DNA of 64,000 bases, taken from contig NZ_JABBXB010000007.1 of assembly GCF_013387485.1 (NCBI RefSeq), positions 62,001 through 126,000 of the forward strand. The letters run 5' to 3'. A model generated the notes under the pieces. It made no database searches. It saw only the letters and a list, made by a program, of their open reading frames with translations, and was not told the DNA's origin. The translations under genes and the position numbers were made by a program. Each line of letters starts with the position of its first letter. Within the stretch, counting starts at the first letter, position 1. The DNA is from Stenotrophomonas sp. SAM-B. GTDB taxonomy: Bacteria; Pseudomonadota; Gammaproteobacteria; Xanthomonadales; Xanthomonadaceae. This document shows positions 38,712 to 49,209 of this stretch, in pieces.

Positions 38712-40036
38712 CCCATCCTCCCCAGGGTCGGTTCGATGCGCTGCTGCATGCGGCTGGTGCCACGGGGCGCGCTGTCACGCGGTGCGGCATCGCGCGCGGC
38801 GCTGTCCTGCATCGCCGCGGCGATCGCGCTGGCGCTGTCGGCCTTGGGCACGTCGCCCGGCAGCGGGCCATCCTGGTCGGCGCCCATGCGCACGGCCTGG
38901 CGGCGCTCGGCGCGATCCAGTTCATAGGACACGCGCAGCAGCAGGCCCATCGCCACGCAGGTCATCAGCACGCTCGAGCCGCCGGAGGAGATCAGCGGCA
39001 GGGTCAGGCCCTTGGTCGGCAGGATGCCGAGGTTGACCCCGATCGAGACGAAGCTCTGCATGCTGATCCACAGGCCGATGCCGAAGGCGATGTAGCCGGA
39101 GAAGTGGCGCTTCATTTCCACGCAGCGCATGCCCAGCCAGAAGGTGCGGCCGACCAGCAGCGCATACAGCGAGATGATCAGGCAGGTGCCGAGGAAGCCC
39201 AGCTCCTCGGCGGTCACCGAGAAGATGAAGTCGGTATGCGCTTCGGGCAGGTAATAGAGCTTCTGCACCGAGTTGCCCAGGCCCACGCCGGTCCACTCGC
39301 CACGGCCTACGGCCATCAACGCATTGGACAGCTGGTAGCCGTCACCCTGCTGATCGGCCCACGGGTCCAGGAAGGAGGTGATGCGGCGCATGCGGTACGG
39401 CTCGATGATCGCCAGTGCGCTCATGCCGACCATGCCGATGATCACCGGCATGGACATGCGCGGCATGTTGACCCCACCCAGCACCAGCATGCCGGCGGTG
39501 ATCGCCAGCAGCAGGGTGGAGGAGCCGAAGTCCGGCTGCAGCAGCAGCAGCACGACCAGCGCGCCGGCCACGCCGAGCGGCTTGAGCATCGCCGGCCAGG
39601 TGGCATTGACCTCGTCGCGGAAGCGGACGAGATAGCTGGACAGCCACACGATGTAGAGCACCTTGACCGCTTCGACGGTCTGGAACTTGGAGATGCCCAG
39701 GTTGATCCAGCGGCGGGCACCGTTGACGCTGCTGCCCAGGCCCGGGATGAACACCACCACCAGCAGCGCGAAGCAGCCCAGCAGCAGGATCTGGTTGTAC
39801 TGCTCGATGCTCTTGAGCTCGGTGCGCATGGCGATGATCGCCAGGCCGATACCCACCGCCAGGAAGATCAGGTGGCGGTTGAGGTAGTAGAACGGGCTGC
39901 TCATCAGCGCGATCGAGCTCGACGCGACCATCACCACACCCAGCCCGGTGAGCGTGATGATCGCGCCCAGCAGCCACTTGTCGAAGTGGCCTCCGATGGC
40001 TTCCAGGCGGGTTGCTTGGCGCGACAGGTCGTTCAT
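38708..40036 (-). CDS. ftsW: Peptidoglycan glycosyltransferase FtsW
   Basis: A 442-residue SEDS-family protein with about ten membrane helices. It polymerises lipid II at the septum together with Fts[23 protein letters not shown] with the catalytic-type Asp, and [15 protein letters not shown] near the C-terminus are SEDS signatures. The C-terminal 50 residues are a polar tail. The ATG at 40036 shares one base with the mraY stop (TGATG). The frame extends 107 codons further upstream, but only as mraY shadow. In most relatives murD precedes ftsW; here it does not. Confidence 0.96.
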   Translation of the reverse strand: MNDLSRQATRLEAIGGHFDKWLLGAIITLTGLGVVMVASSSIALMSSPFYYLNRHLIFLAVGIGLAIIAMRTELKSIEQYNQILLLGCFALLVVVFIPGLGSSVNGARRWINLGISKFQTVEAVKVLYIVWLSSYLVRFRDEVNATWPAMLKPLGVAGALVVLLLLQPDFGSSTLLLAITAGMLVLGGVNMPRMSMPVIIGMVGMSALAIIEPYRMRRITSFLDPWADQQGDGYQLSNALMAVGRGEWTGVGLGNSVQKLYYLPEAHTDFIFSVTAEELGFLGTCLIISLYALLVGRTFWLGMRCVEMKRHFSGYIAFGIGLWISMQSFVSIGVNLGILPTKGLTLPLISSGGSSVLMTCVAMGLLLRVSYELDRAERRQAVRMGADQDGPLPGDVPKADSASAIAAAMQDSAARDAAPRDSAPRGTSRMQQRIEPTLGRMG

Positions 40037-41121
40037 CAGCGGACCTTCAACGTGGCCAGGCCGATCAGGACCAGCACGACCGAGATGATCCAGAAGCGCA
40101 CGATCACGCGCGGCTCCGGCCAGCCCTTCAGTTCGAAGTGGTGGTGGATCGGCGCCATGCGGAACACGCGCTTGCCGGTCAGCTTGAACGAGGCGACCTG
40201 GATCATCACCGACAGGGTCTCGATCACGAACACGCCGCCCATCACCACCAGCACCAGTTCCTGACGGGTGATCACCGCGATCGTGCCCAACACCGCACCC
40301 AGCGCCAGCGCGCCGATGTCGCCCATGAAGACCATGGCCGGATAGGTGTTGAACCACAGGAAGCCCAGGCCCGCACCGGCGATCGCCGCGCAGATGATGA
40401 CCAGCTCACCGGCACCCGGGATCTGCGGGATCTGCAGGTAGCTGGAGAACACCACGTTGCCCGAGGCATAGGCGAACACGCCCAGTGCGCACGCGACCAG
40501 CACCGTCGGCATGATCGCCAGCCCGTCCAGGCCGTCGGTCAGGTTGACCGCGTTGGAGAAGCCGACGATCCAGAAATACGCGATGGCCACGAAGCTGATG
40601 CCGGCCAGCGGCAGCGCGATCGACTTGAACATCGGGATGTAGAACGTCATCGCCGCCGGGACATCGGCGGTGTAGAACAGGAACAGACCCGCAGCCAGGC
40701 CGAAGATCGACTGCAGCAGGTACTTCCAGCGCGACTTCAGGCCGTTCGGGTCGCGGCGGACGATCTTGATCCAGTCGTCGTACCAGCCGATCGCGCCGAA
40801 GCACAGCATCACGGCCAGCACCAGCCAAACATAACGGTTGCGCAGGTCGGCCCACAGCAGCACCGACAACGTGATCGTCAGCAGGATCAGCGAGCCACCC
40901 ATGGTCGGCGTGCCGGCCTTGGCGAAATGGGTCTGCGGACCATCCGTACGGATCGGCTGGCCACCCTTGAACTGGGCGAGCTTGCGGATCATCGCCGGGC
41001 CAAGCCACAGCGACAGGAACAGGGCGGTCAGCGCCGCGAGGATGCCGCGCAGGGTCAGGTAGCCGAACAGCCCGAACAGGCTCTCCAACTGCTGCAGCCA
41101 TCGGGCCAGTTCAAGCAACAT
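40036..41121 (-). CDS. mraY: Phospho-MurNAc-pentapeptide translocase
   Basis: A 361-residue integral membrane enzyme that moves phospho-MurNAc-pentapeptide onto undecaprenyl phosphate, forming lipid [22 protein letters not shown] (Asp-Asp pair), [15 protein letters not shown] and [13 protein letters not shown] are the classical motifs, with the last carrying the HHH cluster. About ten membrane helices. The start overlaps murF by 11 bases. Confidence 0.97.
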   Translation of the reverse strand: MLLELARWLQQLESLFGLFGYLTLRGILAALTALFLSLWLGPAMIRKLAQFKGGQPIRTDGPQTHFAKAGTPTMGGSLILLTITLSVLLWADLRNRYVWLVLAVMLCFGAIGWYDDWIKIVRRDPNGLKSRWKYLLQSIFGLAAGLFLFYTADVPAAMTFYIPMFKSIALPLAGISFVAIAYFWIVGFSNAVNLTDGLDGLAIMPTVLVACALGVFAYASGNVVFSSYLQIPQIPGAGELVIICAAIAGAGLGFLWFNTYPAMVFMGDIGALALGAVLGTIAVITRQELVLVVMGGVFVIETLSVMIQVASFKLTGKRVFRMAPIHHHFELKGWPEPRVIVRFWIISVVLVLIGLATLKVR

Positions 41122-42505
41122 TGGGGGTTTCCTCTCCTTGCGCGAGCAGCGCTTTGACGATCGTGTCCATGGCGCTGCCACGCGAGCCCTTGACCAGGCA
41201 GCGCACGCCGGCATGCAGTTCGCTGGCGAGCGCGGCGGCCAGGGCCTGGTGGCTCTGGAAATGCTGGCCGCCTTCACCGAAGGCGGTCGAAGCGGCGGCG
41301 CTCAGCGGGCCGAGCGTGTACAGCCGCTTCAGGCCGGCCTCGCGGGCACGGCGGCCGGCCTGGGCATGCAGCGCCTCGCCGTCCGGGCCGAGTTCGCGCA
41401 TGTCGCCCAGCACCAGCCAGCCTTCTTCCTTCGCGCCGGCCAGGGCATCGATGGCGGCCGCCAGCGAGCCCGGGTTGGCGTTGTAACTGTCATCGACCAG
41501 CACCGCACCGCTCGGCAGCTGGTGCGCGATCTGGCGGCCCGGGACCGGCTCGGCGCGGGCCAGCCCGGCGGCGATCTGCGCCAGCGTGATGCCTGCGGCC
41601 AGCGCCAGCGAGGCGGCGGCCAGCGCATTGCTGATGTTGTGCCGGCCCGGCAGGCCCAGCGTGATCTCTGCATCGCCCTGCGGCGTGGACAGCACGAACT
41701 GGCTGCCCTGCGCGGCCGGACGGATCGCACGCGCGCTGACATCGGCGCTGTGGTCCAGGCCGTAGCGCAGCACGCGGCAGCGCGGTGGCTGGCCGACGAT
41801 GTGCTGTTCGAACCAGATCCCGAAGGCGTCATCGGCATTGATCACGGCCACGCCATCGGAGGGCAGCGCCGCATAGATCGCGCCCTTGGTGGTGGCCACG
41901 CCCTGCAGGCTGCCCATGCGCTCCAGATGCGCCGGGGCGATGTTGTTCACCAGCGCGTAGTGCGGGCGCACGATCTCGGTCAGGTAGGCGATGTCGCCCG
42001 GCTTGCCGGCGCCCATCTCGTAGACGGCGAAATCGGCGTCTTCGGGCGCATCGAGCACGGCCAGCGGCAGGCCGATCTCGTTGTTGCGGTTGCCCGGGTT
42101 GGCGTAGACCACCTTGCGGTCGTCATGCGCGACCTGTTCCAGGATCGCCAGCAGCAGGCTTTTGACGCTGGTCTTGCCGTTGCTGCCGGTGATCGCGAAC
42201 ACCGCGGTGTCGCGGTCGCGCTGCATGCCGGCGGCGATGCGCCCCAGGGCATGCTCGCTGTCGACGACCACGATCTGCGGCAGCGCCACATCCAGCAGGC
42301 GCTCGACCAGCATCGCCGAGGCACCGCGCGCCAACGCGTCGGCCGCGAAGTCATGGCCATCGAAGCGCTCGCCACGCAGGGCCACGTACAGGCTGCCCGG
42401 GGCGAGCGTGCGGGTGTCATTGCTGATGGCATCGATGGCGGTGTCTTCGCCATGGATCTCGCCACCGGCCCAGTGGGCGATCAGCGACAGCGGGGTGCGC
42501 TTCAT
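41111..42505 (-). CDS. murF: UDP-MurNAc-tripeptide--D-Ala-D-Ala ligase
   Basis: A 464-residue Mur ligase that attaches the D-Ala-D-Ala made by DdlB, completing the pentapeptide. GSNGKTS (107-113) is the ATP P-loop, [14 protein letters not shown] and [13 protein letters not shown] the central-domain motifs, and [10 protein letters not shown] the Mg/substrate loop characteristic of MurF. An ATGA overlap with murE couples the two genes. Confidence 0.97.
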   Translation of the reverse strand: MKRTPLSLIAHWAGGEIHGEDTAIDAISNDTRTLAPGSLYVALRGERFDGHDFAADALARGASAMLVERLLDVALPQIVVVDSEHALGRIAAGMQRDRDTAVFAITGSNGKTSVKSLLLAILEQVAHDDRKVVYANPGNRNNEIGLPLAVLDAPEDADFAVYEMGAGKPGDIAYLTEIVRPHYALVNNIAPAHLERMGSLQGVATTKGAIYAALPSDGVAVINADDAFGIWFEQHIVGQPPRCRVLRYGLDHSADVSARAIRPAAQGSQFVLSTPQGDAEITLGLPGRHNISNALAAASLALAAGITLAQIAAGLARAEPVPGRQIAHQLPSGAVLVDDSYNANPGSLAAAIDALAGAKEEGWLVLGDMRELGPDGEALHAQAGRRAREAGLKRLYTLGPLSAAASTAFGEGGQHFQSHQALAAALASELHAGVRCLVKGSRGSAMDTIVKALLAQGEETPNVA

Positions 42506-43983
42506 GCGTTCACCCCCGCGCGCGCGGCCAGCACACGGCCGGCGACTTCGGTGTCATCGAAGGCGTGCTTGACCCCGTGGATCTCCTGGTAGGGCTCGTG
42601 GCCCTTGCCAGCGATCAACACGATGTCGCCCGCGCCGGCCTGGCCGATCGCGGTGGCGATCGCGGCGGCGCGGTCGCGCTGCACGGTGACGGCAGCGGGT
42701 GCATCAAATCCCTTGAGGATGTCGGCCACGATTACGTCGCCGTCTTCGCCGCGCGGGTTGTCGTCGGTGACGATGACCACGTCGGCATGCCGTTCCGCGA
42801 TGGCGGCCATCTGTGGACGCTTGCCGGTATCGCGTTCGCCGCCGCAGCCGAACACGCAGACCAGCCGCCCGGCCAGATGGCCCTGCACGCTGGTCAAGGC
42901 CTGTTCCAGTGCATCCGGGGTGTGGGCGTAATCGACCACGACGGTGGGCAGGCCGCCCTCACCGCCCAGGCGGTTCATGCGGCCGGCGATCGGCTGCAGC
43001 TGTGAGAGCAGCCCGGCGATCGCGGCCGGGGCGTGGTCCAGCGCATACAGCGCACCGGCGACCGCCAGCAGGTTGTCGACATTGAAACGCCCCAGCAGCG
43101 GCGACTGCACCGGATGCCGCTGGCCGTCGACCATCAGGTCGAAGGCGATGCCGCGGCCGTCCAGGGTGAGCGAATCAGCGCGCAGAGTGGCCTGCGCGGC
43201 ACCGCGCGAGCTCACGCCGATCGGGCGCACGCTGTCGCCGACGGTGCGCAGCAGTTCGCTGCCGAAGCTGTCATCCAGATTGACCACGGCGGCCTTGAGT
43301 CCGTCGCGGTGGAACAGCTTGGCCTTGGCCGCGCCGTACTGCGCCATGTCGCCGTGATAGTCCAGATGGTCGCGGGTGAGATTGGTGAACACCGCCACGT
43401 CGTAATGGACGGCATCCACGCGGCCCTGGTCGAGCGCGTGCGAACTGACTTCCATCGCCACGGCCTGTGCCCCGCCATCGCGCAGCTGGGCCAGAACGTC
43501 ATGCATCTGCAGCACCAGCGGCGTGGTGAAACCGGTCGGCACGACATCGCCATACAGACCGACGCCCAGCGTGCCGATGCTGCCACTGCGGGTGCCGAGC
43601 AGGTGCCAGGCCTGGGCCAGCAGCTGTACGGTGGAGGTCTTGCCGTTGGTGCCGGTCACGCCAACCATCGTCATCGCGCGCGAGGGATGGCCGTGGAACT
43701 GGTCGGCCATCGCCCCCATGCGGTGGCGCAGGCCCGGCACGGCAATCGCATCGACCGGCGCAGGCAGCTCGGCCGGTGCCGGCGGGTCGAACAGGATCGC
43801 CCCGGCGCCATTGGCGCGGGCCTGGTCGACAAAGCCCAGCCCGTGCGCGCCGAAACCGGCGATCGCCACGAAGGCATTGCCCGGGCGCACCGCGCGGCTG
43901 TCCAGCACCAGGCCGGTGATGGTCGGGTCGTGGCTCAGCGCCACATCGGGAAGCAACTGCGACAGCAACATCATCTGGCTCAT
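42502..43983 (-). CDS. murE: UDP-MurNAc-dipeptide--meso-diaminopimelate ligase
   Basis: A 493-residue Mur ligase. GTNGKTST (111-118) is the P-loop, [12 protein letters not shown] the central motif, and TDDNPRGED near residue 405 contains the DNPR sequence that selects meso-diaminopimelate instead of lysine, so the organism has DAP-type peptidoglycan. It overlaps ftsI by ATGA. An upstream extension of the frame is shadow of ftsI. Confidence 0.97.
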   Translation of the reverse strand: MSQMMLLSQLLPDVALSHDPTITGLVLDSRAVRPGNAFVAIAGFGAHGLGFVDQARANGAGAILFDPPAPAELPAPVDAIAVPGLRHRMGAMADQFHGHPSRAMTMVGVTGTNGKTSTVQLLAQAWHLLGTRSGSIGTLGVGLYGDVVPTGFTTPLVLQMHDVLAQLRDGGAQAVAMEVSSHALDQGRVDAVHYDVAVFTNLTRDHLDYHGDMAQYGAAKAKLFHRDGLKAAVVNLDDSFGSELLRTVGDSVRPIGVSSRGAAQATLRADSLTLDGRGIAFDLMVDGQRHPVQSPLLGRFNVDNLLAVAGALYALDHAPAAIAGLLSQLQPIAGRMNRLGGEGGLPTVVVDYAHTPDALEQALTSVQGHLAGRLVCVFGCGGERDTGKRPQMAAIAERHADVVIVTDDNPRGEDGDVIVADILKGFDAPAAVTVQRDRAAAIATAIGQAGAGDIVLIAGKGHEPYQEIHGVKHAFDDTEVAGRVLAARAGVNA

Positions 43984-45824
43984 TGCGTGCCTCCCTGCGC
44001 GGGCGGCACTGTGGCGTGCGCGCTGGGCAGCGCGGCATCGAATTCTGCGGCGGCGTCGGGCGCGATCACCGTTTCCGGTGGCGGCGTCGGCAACGACGAG
44101 GCGGTATGCCCCAGCTTTCCGGACTGCTGCGCGGCCAGCCACGACTCGATGTCATCCGGCGGCACGTCCATCAGGCGCAGCGCGCCCTCCATGACGTTGT
44201 GGAACACCGGCGCGGACACCAGGCCGCCGTAGTACTTGCCGCCCTGCGGGTCGTTGATCACGATCACCGTGGCGAAGCGCGGATTGGTGGCCGGCACCAC
44301 GCCGGCGAACAGCGCGTTGTAATGCCCGCGCTCGTACCCGCCCGGCCCGGCCTTGCGGGCGGTACCGGTCTTGCCGGCCACGTGGTAACCCAGCACCGCC
44401 GCCTGCTTGGCGCCGCCCTGGGTGACCACGGTTTCCATCATCGCCACCACGTCCTTGGCGATGTTCTCGTCGATGATCTGCTTGCCTTCGTTGCGCTGGC
44501 CCTTGACGAAGGTCGGCGCGATCAGCTTGCCGCCGTTGCCCAGCGCCGAATAGGCGGTCGCGATCTGCAGCGGGCTGACATTCAGGCCGTAGCCGTAGGA
44601 CATGGTGGTCTTGGACGAACCACTCCAGCGCGCCGGGCGCGGCAGCACGCCGGCCGATTCGCCGGGGAAGCCGCTGTGCGGGGCGACGCCGTAGCCGAAG
44701 CTGTGGACGTGGTCGTAGAAGACCTGGTCCGGCATCTTGGCCGCGATCTTGGCCGCGCCGATGTTCGAACTGCGGGTGATCACGCCGGTGACGTTGAGCA
44801 CGCCGTTGTTGCGCGGCACGTCCTTGATGGTGAAGCGCCCCACCGCCATGTAGCCGGGGTTGGTGTCCACCGTGGTGTCCTTGGTGACCACGCCGGACTG
44901 CAGCGCCGAGGCGATGGTCAGCGGCTTCATGGTCGAACCCGGCTCGACCAGGTCGGTCACCGCGCGGTTGCGGCGGGTATCCGGCGCGGCGCCGCCGACG
45001 GCGTTCGGGTTGTAGGTCGGCAGATTGACCATGGCCAGCACTTCGCCGGTGGCCACGTCCATGATCACCATCGAACCGCCGGCCGCCTTGTTGGCGATCA
45101 GCGCGTTGCGCAGCTCCTTGAAGGCCAGGAACTGGATGCGGCGGTCGATGCTGAGGGTGAGGTCCTTGCCCGGCTCGGCGGCGCGCAGCAGATCGCTCTC
45201 CACCGTATCGCCCTTGCGGTTGCGGATCACGCGCTTGGCGCCGGCCTTGCCGCGCAGCCATTCGTCGAAGGCCAGCTCCAGCCCTTCCTGGCCGCGGTCG
45301 TCGATGTTGGTGAAGCCGAGCACGTGCGCCATCGCCTCACCCTGCGGGTAGAAGCGGCGGAACTCGCGCTGCGAGGCCACGCCCGGGATCTTCAGCGCGA
45401 CCACTTTTTCCGCGTCGTCCGGATTGATCCGGCGGCGCAGGTACATGAATTCTTTATCGGCCTTCTGCGAGAGCTTGGAGGTCAGCTCGTCCAGCGGCAT
45501 GCCCAGCGCGGTCGCCAGCTCGGGGATGCGGTCCGGCGAGCGCAGCAGTTCCTGCGGGTTGACCCAGATCGAGGCGACCGGAGTGGACACCGCCACCGGC
45601 TCGCCATTGCGATCGGTGATCATGCCGCGCGAGGTGTTGATCGGCAGTTCGCGCAGGTAACGGGCTTCGCCCTGGCGCTGGTAGAACTCGCTGTTGATGA
45701 TCTGCACGTAAGCGGCACGGCCGACCAGCGAGACCGAACACAGGCCGAGCGCCAGCCCCACCCACTTCAGGCGCTGGCGGAGGTTGAAGCTGTTGCGCGC
45801 ACGATTGCGACCCGACTTGTTCAT
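43980..45824 (-). CDS. ftsI: Septal peptidoglycan transpeptidase FtsI (PBP3)
   Basis: A 614-residue class B penicillin-binding protein. One membrane helix (about 20-42), a pedestal domain, and a C-terminal transpeptidase with catalytic Ser297 in STMK (297-300), SSN (352-354) and KTGT (485-488). It cross-links septal peptidoglycan with FtsW. The C-terminal 50 residues are a Pro/Ala-rich tail. ATGA overlaps join it to ftsL and murE. Confidence 0.97.
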   Translation of the reverse strand: MNKSGRNRARNSFNLRQRLKWVGLALGLCSVSLVGRAAYVQIINSEFYQRQGEARYLRELPINTSRGMITDRNGEPVAVSTPVASIWVNPQELLRSPDRIPELATALGMPLDELTSKLSQKADKEFMYLRRRINPDDAEKVVALKIPGVASQREFRRFYPQGEAMAHVLGFTNIDDRGQEGLELAFDEWLRGKAGAKRVIRNRKGDTVESDLLRAAEPGKDLTLSIDRRIQFLAFKELRNALIANKAAGGSMVIMDVATGEVLAMVNLPTYNPNAVGGAAPDTRRNRAVTDLVEPGSTMKPLTIASALQSGVVTKDTTVDTNPGYMAVGRFTIKDVPRNNGVLNVTGVITRSSNIGAAKIAAKMPDQVFYDHVHSFGYGVAPHSGFPGESAGVLPRPARWSGSSKTTMSYGYGLNVSPLQIATAYSALGNGGKLIAPTFVKGQRNEGKQIIDENIAKDVVAMMETVVTQGGAKQAAVLGYHVAGKTGTARKAGPGGYERGHYNALFAGVVPATNPRFATVIVINDPQGGKYYGGLVSAPVFHNVMEGALRLMDVPPDDIESWLAAQQSGKLGHTASSLPTPPPETVIAPDAAAEFDAALPSAHATVPPAQGGTQ

Positions 45825-46084
45825 GGCCGGATCACCACGACATCGGCCGCTTCGGGGAACTTCATGCCCAGGCGCTCGCGGGCAACGCGGTCGACCCGGG
45901 TCGCCTCGGCCAGCGTGGCCTGCTCGAGCTGCAGGCGACCGAACTCGATGTTGATCTCATCGCGCGCACGCTCGACCCGGGACAACTCCACGAAGGTCTG
46001 GCGGTGGCGATGGCGCATGAACACCACACCGATCGCCGAAGCGATGGTGCAGGCCAGCAGCACGATCAACAGCAGGCGGCTCAT
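45821..46084 (-). CDS. ftsL: Cell division protein FtsL
   Basis: An 87-residue bitopic protein: membrane helix at residues 3-20 ([18 protein letters not shown]), then a heptad-patterned periplasmic helix that forms a coiled coil with FtsB. It controls activation of FtsWI. Position between rsmH and ftsI is diagnostic even though sequence conservation is low. ATGA overlaps are present on both sides. Confidence 0.92.
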   Translation of the reverse strand: MSRLLLIVLLACTIASAIGVVFMRHRHRQTFVELSRVERARDEINIEFGRLQLEQATLAEATRVDRVARERLGMKFPEAADVVVIRP

Positions 46085-47067
46085 CCGGCCACCCCGCGCT
46101 TTTCGGCGACGCGCAGCACGGCGCTGCGTGAGCGCGGATTGACCGCCAGCTCGTCGTCTTCGGCCTTGATGGCGCCACCGTGCAGGTCCAGCGTCGGCAC
46201 GAACGCGGCCAACTCGGGCAGCCGGCGATTGCTCGGCGGGGCTTTGGCGTGGCGGTTCATGAACTGCTTGACGATGCGGTCTTCCAGCGAATGGAAGCTG
46301 ATCACCGCCAGCCGGCCACCGGGCTTGAGCCGCGCCATCGCCGCGTCCAGGCCCGCCTCAAGGTCGGCCAGTTCGCGGTTGATATGGATGCGGATCGCCT
46401 GGAAGCTGCGCGTGGCCGGGTGGATCTTGTCCTTGCCACGCGGCATCACCGAGGCGATCAACTCCGCCAGCTCGGCGGTGCGGGTGAAGGGTTGCTTGTC
46501 GCGGCGGGCGACAATGGCCTTGGCGATGCGGCGGCCCTGGCGCTCTTCGCCGTAGGTCCACAGCACGTCCATCAACTCGCGCTCTTCAACGCGGTTGAGC
46601 CACTGCGCCGCGCTTTCGCCGCTGTCCGGGTCCATGCGCATGTCCAGCGGGCCGTCCTTGCCGAAGCTGAAACCGCGCTCGGCGACATCCAGCTGGGGCG
46701 AGGACACGCCCAGGTCGAACAGCACGCCGTCCAGTCCCCCGGCGGTGGCGTCCCAGTGCAGCAGATCGGCGAAGCTGCCACGGAAGATCGAGACGCGCGG
46801 GTCCGGCGCGAAATCACGCTCGGCTACCGCAATCGCCTCGGGATCCTTGTCCATGACCAGCAGCCGGCCTCCAGGACCGAGTTGCTCGAGCACGCCGCGG
46901 GCGTGACCGCCACGACCAAACGTGCCATCGAGATACACTCCGTTTTCGATCACCTTCAGGCCATCCAGGACCTGCGTGTACAGGACCGGCAGGTGGCCCG
47001 CCGGCGACTGCGACACCGGAAGGTGACCGGTCTGCGCTGCTCCGCGCATCCGGGCACCCCGGCTCAC
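46081..47067 (-). CDS. rsmH: 16S rRNA (cytosine1402-N4)-methyltransferase
   Basis: A 328-residue SAM methyltransferase that modifies C1402 in the ribosomal P site. [16 protein letters not shown] near residues 42-57 is the SAM-binding loop, [11 protein letters not shown] and [16 protein letters not shown] are family signatures, and [15 protein letters not shown] follows. It starts with GTG at 47067, overlapping the mraZ stop (GTGA); an ATG at 47049 is a possible alternative. Former name mraW. Confidence 0.96.
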   Translation of the reverse strand: MSRGARMRGAAQTGHLPVSQSPAGHLPVLYTQVLDGLKVIENGVYLDGTFGRGGHARGVLEQLGPGGRLLVMDKDPEAIAVAERDFAPDPRVSIFRGSFADLLHWDATAGGLDGVLFDLGVSSPQLDVAERGFSFGKDGPLDMRMDPDSGESAAQWLNRVEERELMDVLWTYGEERQGRRIAKAIVARRDKQPFTRTAELAELIASVMPRGKDKIHPATRSFQAIRIHINRELADLEAGLDAAMARLKPGGRLAVISFHSLEDRIVKQFMNRHAKAPPSNRRLPELAAFVPTLDLHGGAIKAEDDELAVNPRSRSAVLRVAEKRGVAG

Positions 47068-47510
47068 AACTTCAGGTCGAGCAACCCATCGCCGAGATCC
47101 TCGTCAGACAACGTCTGCTGGATCAACGCGCGATGAGCCTGCTCGCTCCACAATTCGAATTTGTCGCCCATACCGAGCAGCACCGCCTTCTTTTCAATGC
47201 CAACGGCACCACGGTGGCTGGCGGGAATACTGATGCGGCCGTTGGCGTCCAGCTCCAGATGCGCGGCCGAACCGACCAGCTTCTGTTGCAGCAGACGCAC
47301 GACGCGCTGTGTGTTGGGCTTGGACATGACGTCGTCACGGACGCGTTCCCATTCCTGTTCGGCGTACAGCCACAGACAGCCGGACTCGAACGGGTTGTAG
47401 GTCAGGACCAGACGGTTGTTGCTCACACGCGCGACAAGGTCGCGATGCGCGGTCGGAACCGCCATGCGCCCTTTGTCGTCAACAGTGATGGCCGTCTCGC
47501 CTTGAAACAC
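47064..47510 (-). CDS. mraZ: Transcriptional regulator MraZ
   Basis: A 148-residue protein with two AbrB/SpoVT-type halves: [11 protein letters not shown] near residue 9 and [15 protein letters not shown] near 90. MraZ binds repeated sites in front of its own gene and represses the dcw cluster. The start is GTG at 47510, giving FQGETAITV as expected for the family; no ATG is available there. AAAGG lies about 11 bases upstream. Confidence 0.94.
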   Translation of the reverse strand: MFQGETAITVDDKGRMAVPTAHRDLVARVSNNRLVLTYNPFESGCLWLYAEQEWERVRDDVMSKPNTQRVVRLLQQKLVGSAAHLELDANGRISIPASHRGAVGIEKKAVLLGMGDKFELWSEQAHRALIQQTLSDEDLGDGLLDLKL

Positions 47511-47546
47511 GACGTTTTCACCTTTCCTTCGCCCGGTGAAACATTG

Positions 47547-47571
47547 AACCACGAAAAACCACAAAAAACCC
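47547..47571 (-). promoter_or_regulatory. Candidate MraZ operator
   Basis: AACCA, AACCA and AACCC (TGGTT, TGGTT, GGGTT on the coding strand) at 47547, 47557 and 47567 repeat with an exact 10-base period. They lie between the probable promoter and the mraZ start. MraZ of E. coli binds TGGG-type repeats with the same period. Confidence 0.65.
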
Positions 47572-47590
47572 GGTTTCCCCTCTGATGCCC

Positions 47591-47618
47591 ACCTTAGCAG
47601 TGCCGATTGGGTTGTCAA
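47591..47618 (-). promoter_or_regulatory. Promoter of the dcw cluster
   Basis: On the minus strand TTGACA (47618-47613) and TAAGGT (47596-47591) are 16 bases apart. The predicted start near 47584 is about 75 bases from the mraZ GTG, upstream of the repeat boxes. Confidence 0.6.
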
Positions 47619-47834
47619 CAACTTTGCGAAGGGGAAATCACTTTGAACATCAAGGGCTTGCAGCAATGTTTAGAGACTTGTTCAAGGCTTATCCACAAGT
47701 TGCTGTTTCGTCTCATTTTTTGAGATTTCGCCGAAGTTCAGGCCTGTGGAGACCGCGTGAAACATCGGCCCGTATTCAGTCCTGGCCGGGTCGTCATCGC
47801 CTCGGTGCTGCGCAGAACCGGCACAATGTGAGGC

Positions 47835-48611
47835 ATGTGTCTGCTCGCCCTTGCCTGGAAAACGCACCCCCGCTGGCAGCTGGTGATGGCCGGCAACCGC
47901 GATGAATTCCACGCGCGGCCTACCGCCGCCCTGCACCACTGGGCCTCGCCGGACGACGGCATCGCCGCCGGACGCGACCTGCGCTCGGGCGGCACCTGGG
48001 CCGGGGTCGGACCCGGCGGCCGCATGGCGGTGGTGACCAACGTGCGTGACCCGCTCGCCCGGCAGACCGGCCCGTCCCGGGGAGCGCTGGTGGCTGATTA
48101 CCTGCGCGACGACGCGCCCGCCGCCCTGTTCGCCGACCAGCTTGCCCGGCGGGCGGTCGAGTTCGCTCCCTTCAATCTCCTGCTGGCCGACCGCGGCAGC
48201 TGCCAGTTCCTCGGCAACCACGCGCTGCACCGGCAATCGCTGGCCCCGGGCATCCACGGCATGTCCAACGGCCCGCTGGACGCGCCGTGGCCGAAAACCG
48301 TGACATTGAACGCCGCCCTGCGCGCATGGGTGGACCACGGCAATGACGATCTGGCCCCGCTGTGGGAGGCCCTGCGTGATGAAACCCGCGCTGACGACAG
48401 CGCCCTGCCGGATACCGGCATCGGCCTGGAGCGCGAGCGCTGGCTGTCGTCCGCCTTCATCCGCAGCCCCGAGTACGGCACCCGCGCCAGCACGATCATC
48501 GCGCTGGACGCCGACGGCCAGGGCTTCATCGCCGAGCGGCGGTTCGATGCGCAGGGTGACTGCATCGGCGAGATCCGGCTGACGACCACACCGCTGTCTG
48601 CGCCGAGGTGA
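47835..48611 (+). CDS. NRDE-family protein (TANGO2-like)
   Basis: A 258-residue protein of the NRDE/TANGO2 family. The N-terminus MCLLALAW with Cys2, followed by AGNRDEFHARPT (NRDE motif, residues 19-30) and SGGTWAGV, is diagnostic. An N-terminal Cys after Met removal and the fold suggest an Ntn-type hydrolase relation, but no reaction is established. CACAAT at 47822-47827 is 7 bases before the ATG and may be a leaderless-type -10 box. rnpB follows closely. Confidence 0.88.
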   Translation: MCLLALAWKTHPRWQLVMAGNRDEFHARPTAALHHWASPDDGIAAGRDLRSGGTWAGVGPGGRMAVVTNVRDPLARQTGPSRGALVADYLRDDAPAALFADQLARRAVEFAPFNLLLADRGSCQFLGNHALHRQSLAPGIHGMSNGPLDAPWPKTVTLNAALRAWVDHGNDDLAPLWEALRDETRADDSALPDTGIGLERERWLSSAFIRSPEYGTRASTIIALDADGQGFIAERRFDAQGDCIGEIRLTTTPLSAPR

Positions 48612-48637
48612 CGTGAATGTGGGACAATGCGCGCGGC

Positions 48638-48986
48638 GGAGTCGGCCAGACAGTCGCGTCATCCCTTGCGGATGCCGAGGAAAGTCCGGGCTCCACAGGG
48701 CAAGGTGCCAGGTAACGCCTGGGCGGCGCGAGCCGACGGAAAGTGCAACAGAAAGATACCGCCTACGTTTCCTTCGGGAAGCCGGTAAGGGTGAAATGGT
48801 GCGGTAAGAGCGCACCGCGAGTCTGGTAACAGACCGGCACGGCAAACCCCACCTGGAGCAAGACCAAATAGGGACCTAATGGCGTGGCCCGCGTCGGGTC
48901 CGGGTAGGTTGCTTGAGCGCTGCGGTGACGCAGCGCCTAGAAGAATGACTGTCCACGACAAAACCCGGCTTATCGGCCGGCTCCGC
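48638..48986 (+). ncRNA. rnpB: RNase P RNA, class A
   Basis: The catalytic RNA that trims tRNA 5' leaders. The terminal helix P1 pairs GGAGTCGGCC (48638-48647) with GGCCGGCTCC (48977-48986). The universally conserved CAGACAGTCGC follows the 5' strand, GAGGAAAGTCCGGGCTCC is conserved region I, and AGAATGACTGTCCACGAC plus ACCCGGCTTATCGG mark the 3' end. GGTAAGAGCGCACCG and CAAACCCCACC are also as expected. GACAAT at 48623-48628 fits as its -10 box. About 349 bases, a normal length. Confidence 0.97.
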
Positions 48987-48989
48987 CGC

Positions 48990-49106
48990 TTTCTTCGCGA
49001 TGCCGCGAAGAAGCCCCACGGTTTGCGATGCAAACCGTGGGCCCCGGGCGCCACCAGCGTCCAATTCCCCGCGGCTGTCGCCGCGCCCCCTTTACTAAAG
49101 GGGGCT
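48990..49106 (+). terminator. Run of hairpins after rnpB
   Basis: Three stems follow each other: TTCTTCGCG/CGCGAAGAA (48992-49013), CCCACGGTTTGC/GCAAACCGTGGG (49015-49042) and CCCCCTTTA/TAAAGGGGG (about 49086-49104). None has a long T-run; the last is followed by CTGTTGCTT. They probably end or process the rnpB transcript. Confidence 0.45.
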
Positions 49107-49127
49107 GTTGCTTCGGATAGCGCTCCG

Positions 49128-49156
49128 GTAGAGCCGACCGTTGGTCGGCTGCTCTA
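49128..49156. repeat. SMAG-like palindrome
   Basis: GTAGAGCCGACC and GGTCGGCTGCTCTAC form a nearly perfect palindrome just past the 3' end of rsmI. Confidence 0.7.
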
Positions 49157-49209
49157 CGTTCCGGCATCGGCACGGCATCCCCAAGCGCTGTTGCCCACCG
49201 GCCGGCGGC

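Noticed and set aside
38708..40357. Longer ftsW with a 107-codon N-terminal extension
   Set aside because: The extra part lies inside mraY. The ATG at 40036 sharing a base with the mraY stop gives the normal FtsW N-terminus.
43983..46142. 719-codon plus-strand frame opposite ftsI, ftsL and rsmH
   Set aside because: It spans three real minus-strand genes and has shadow-type composition.
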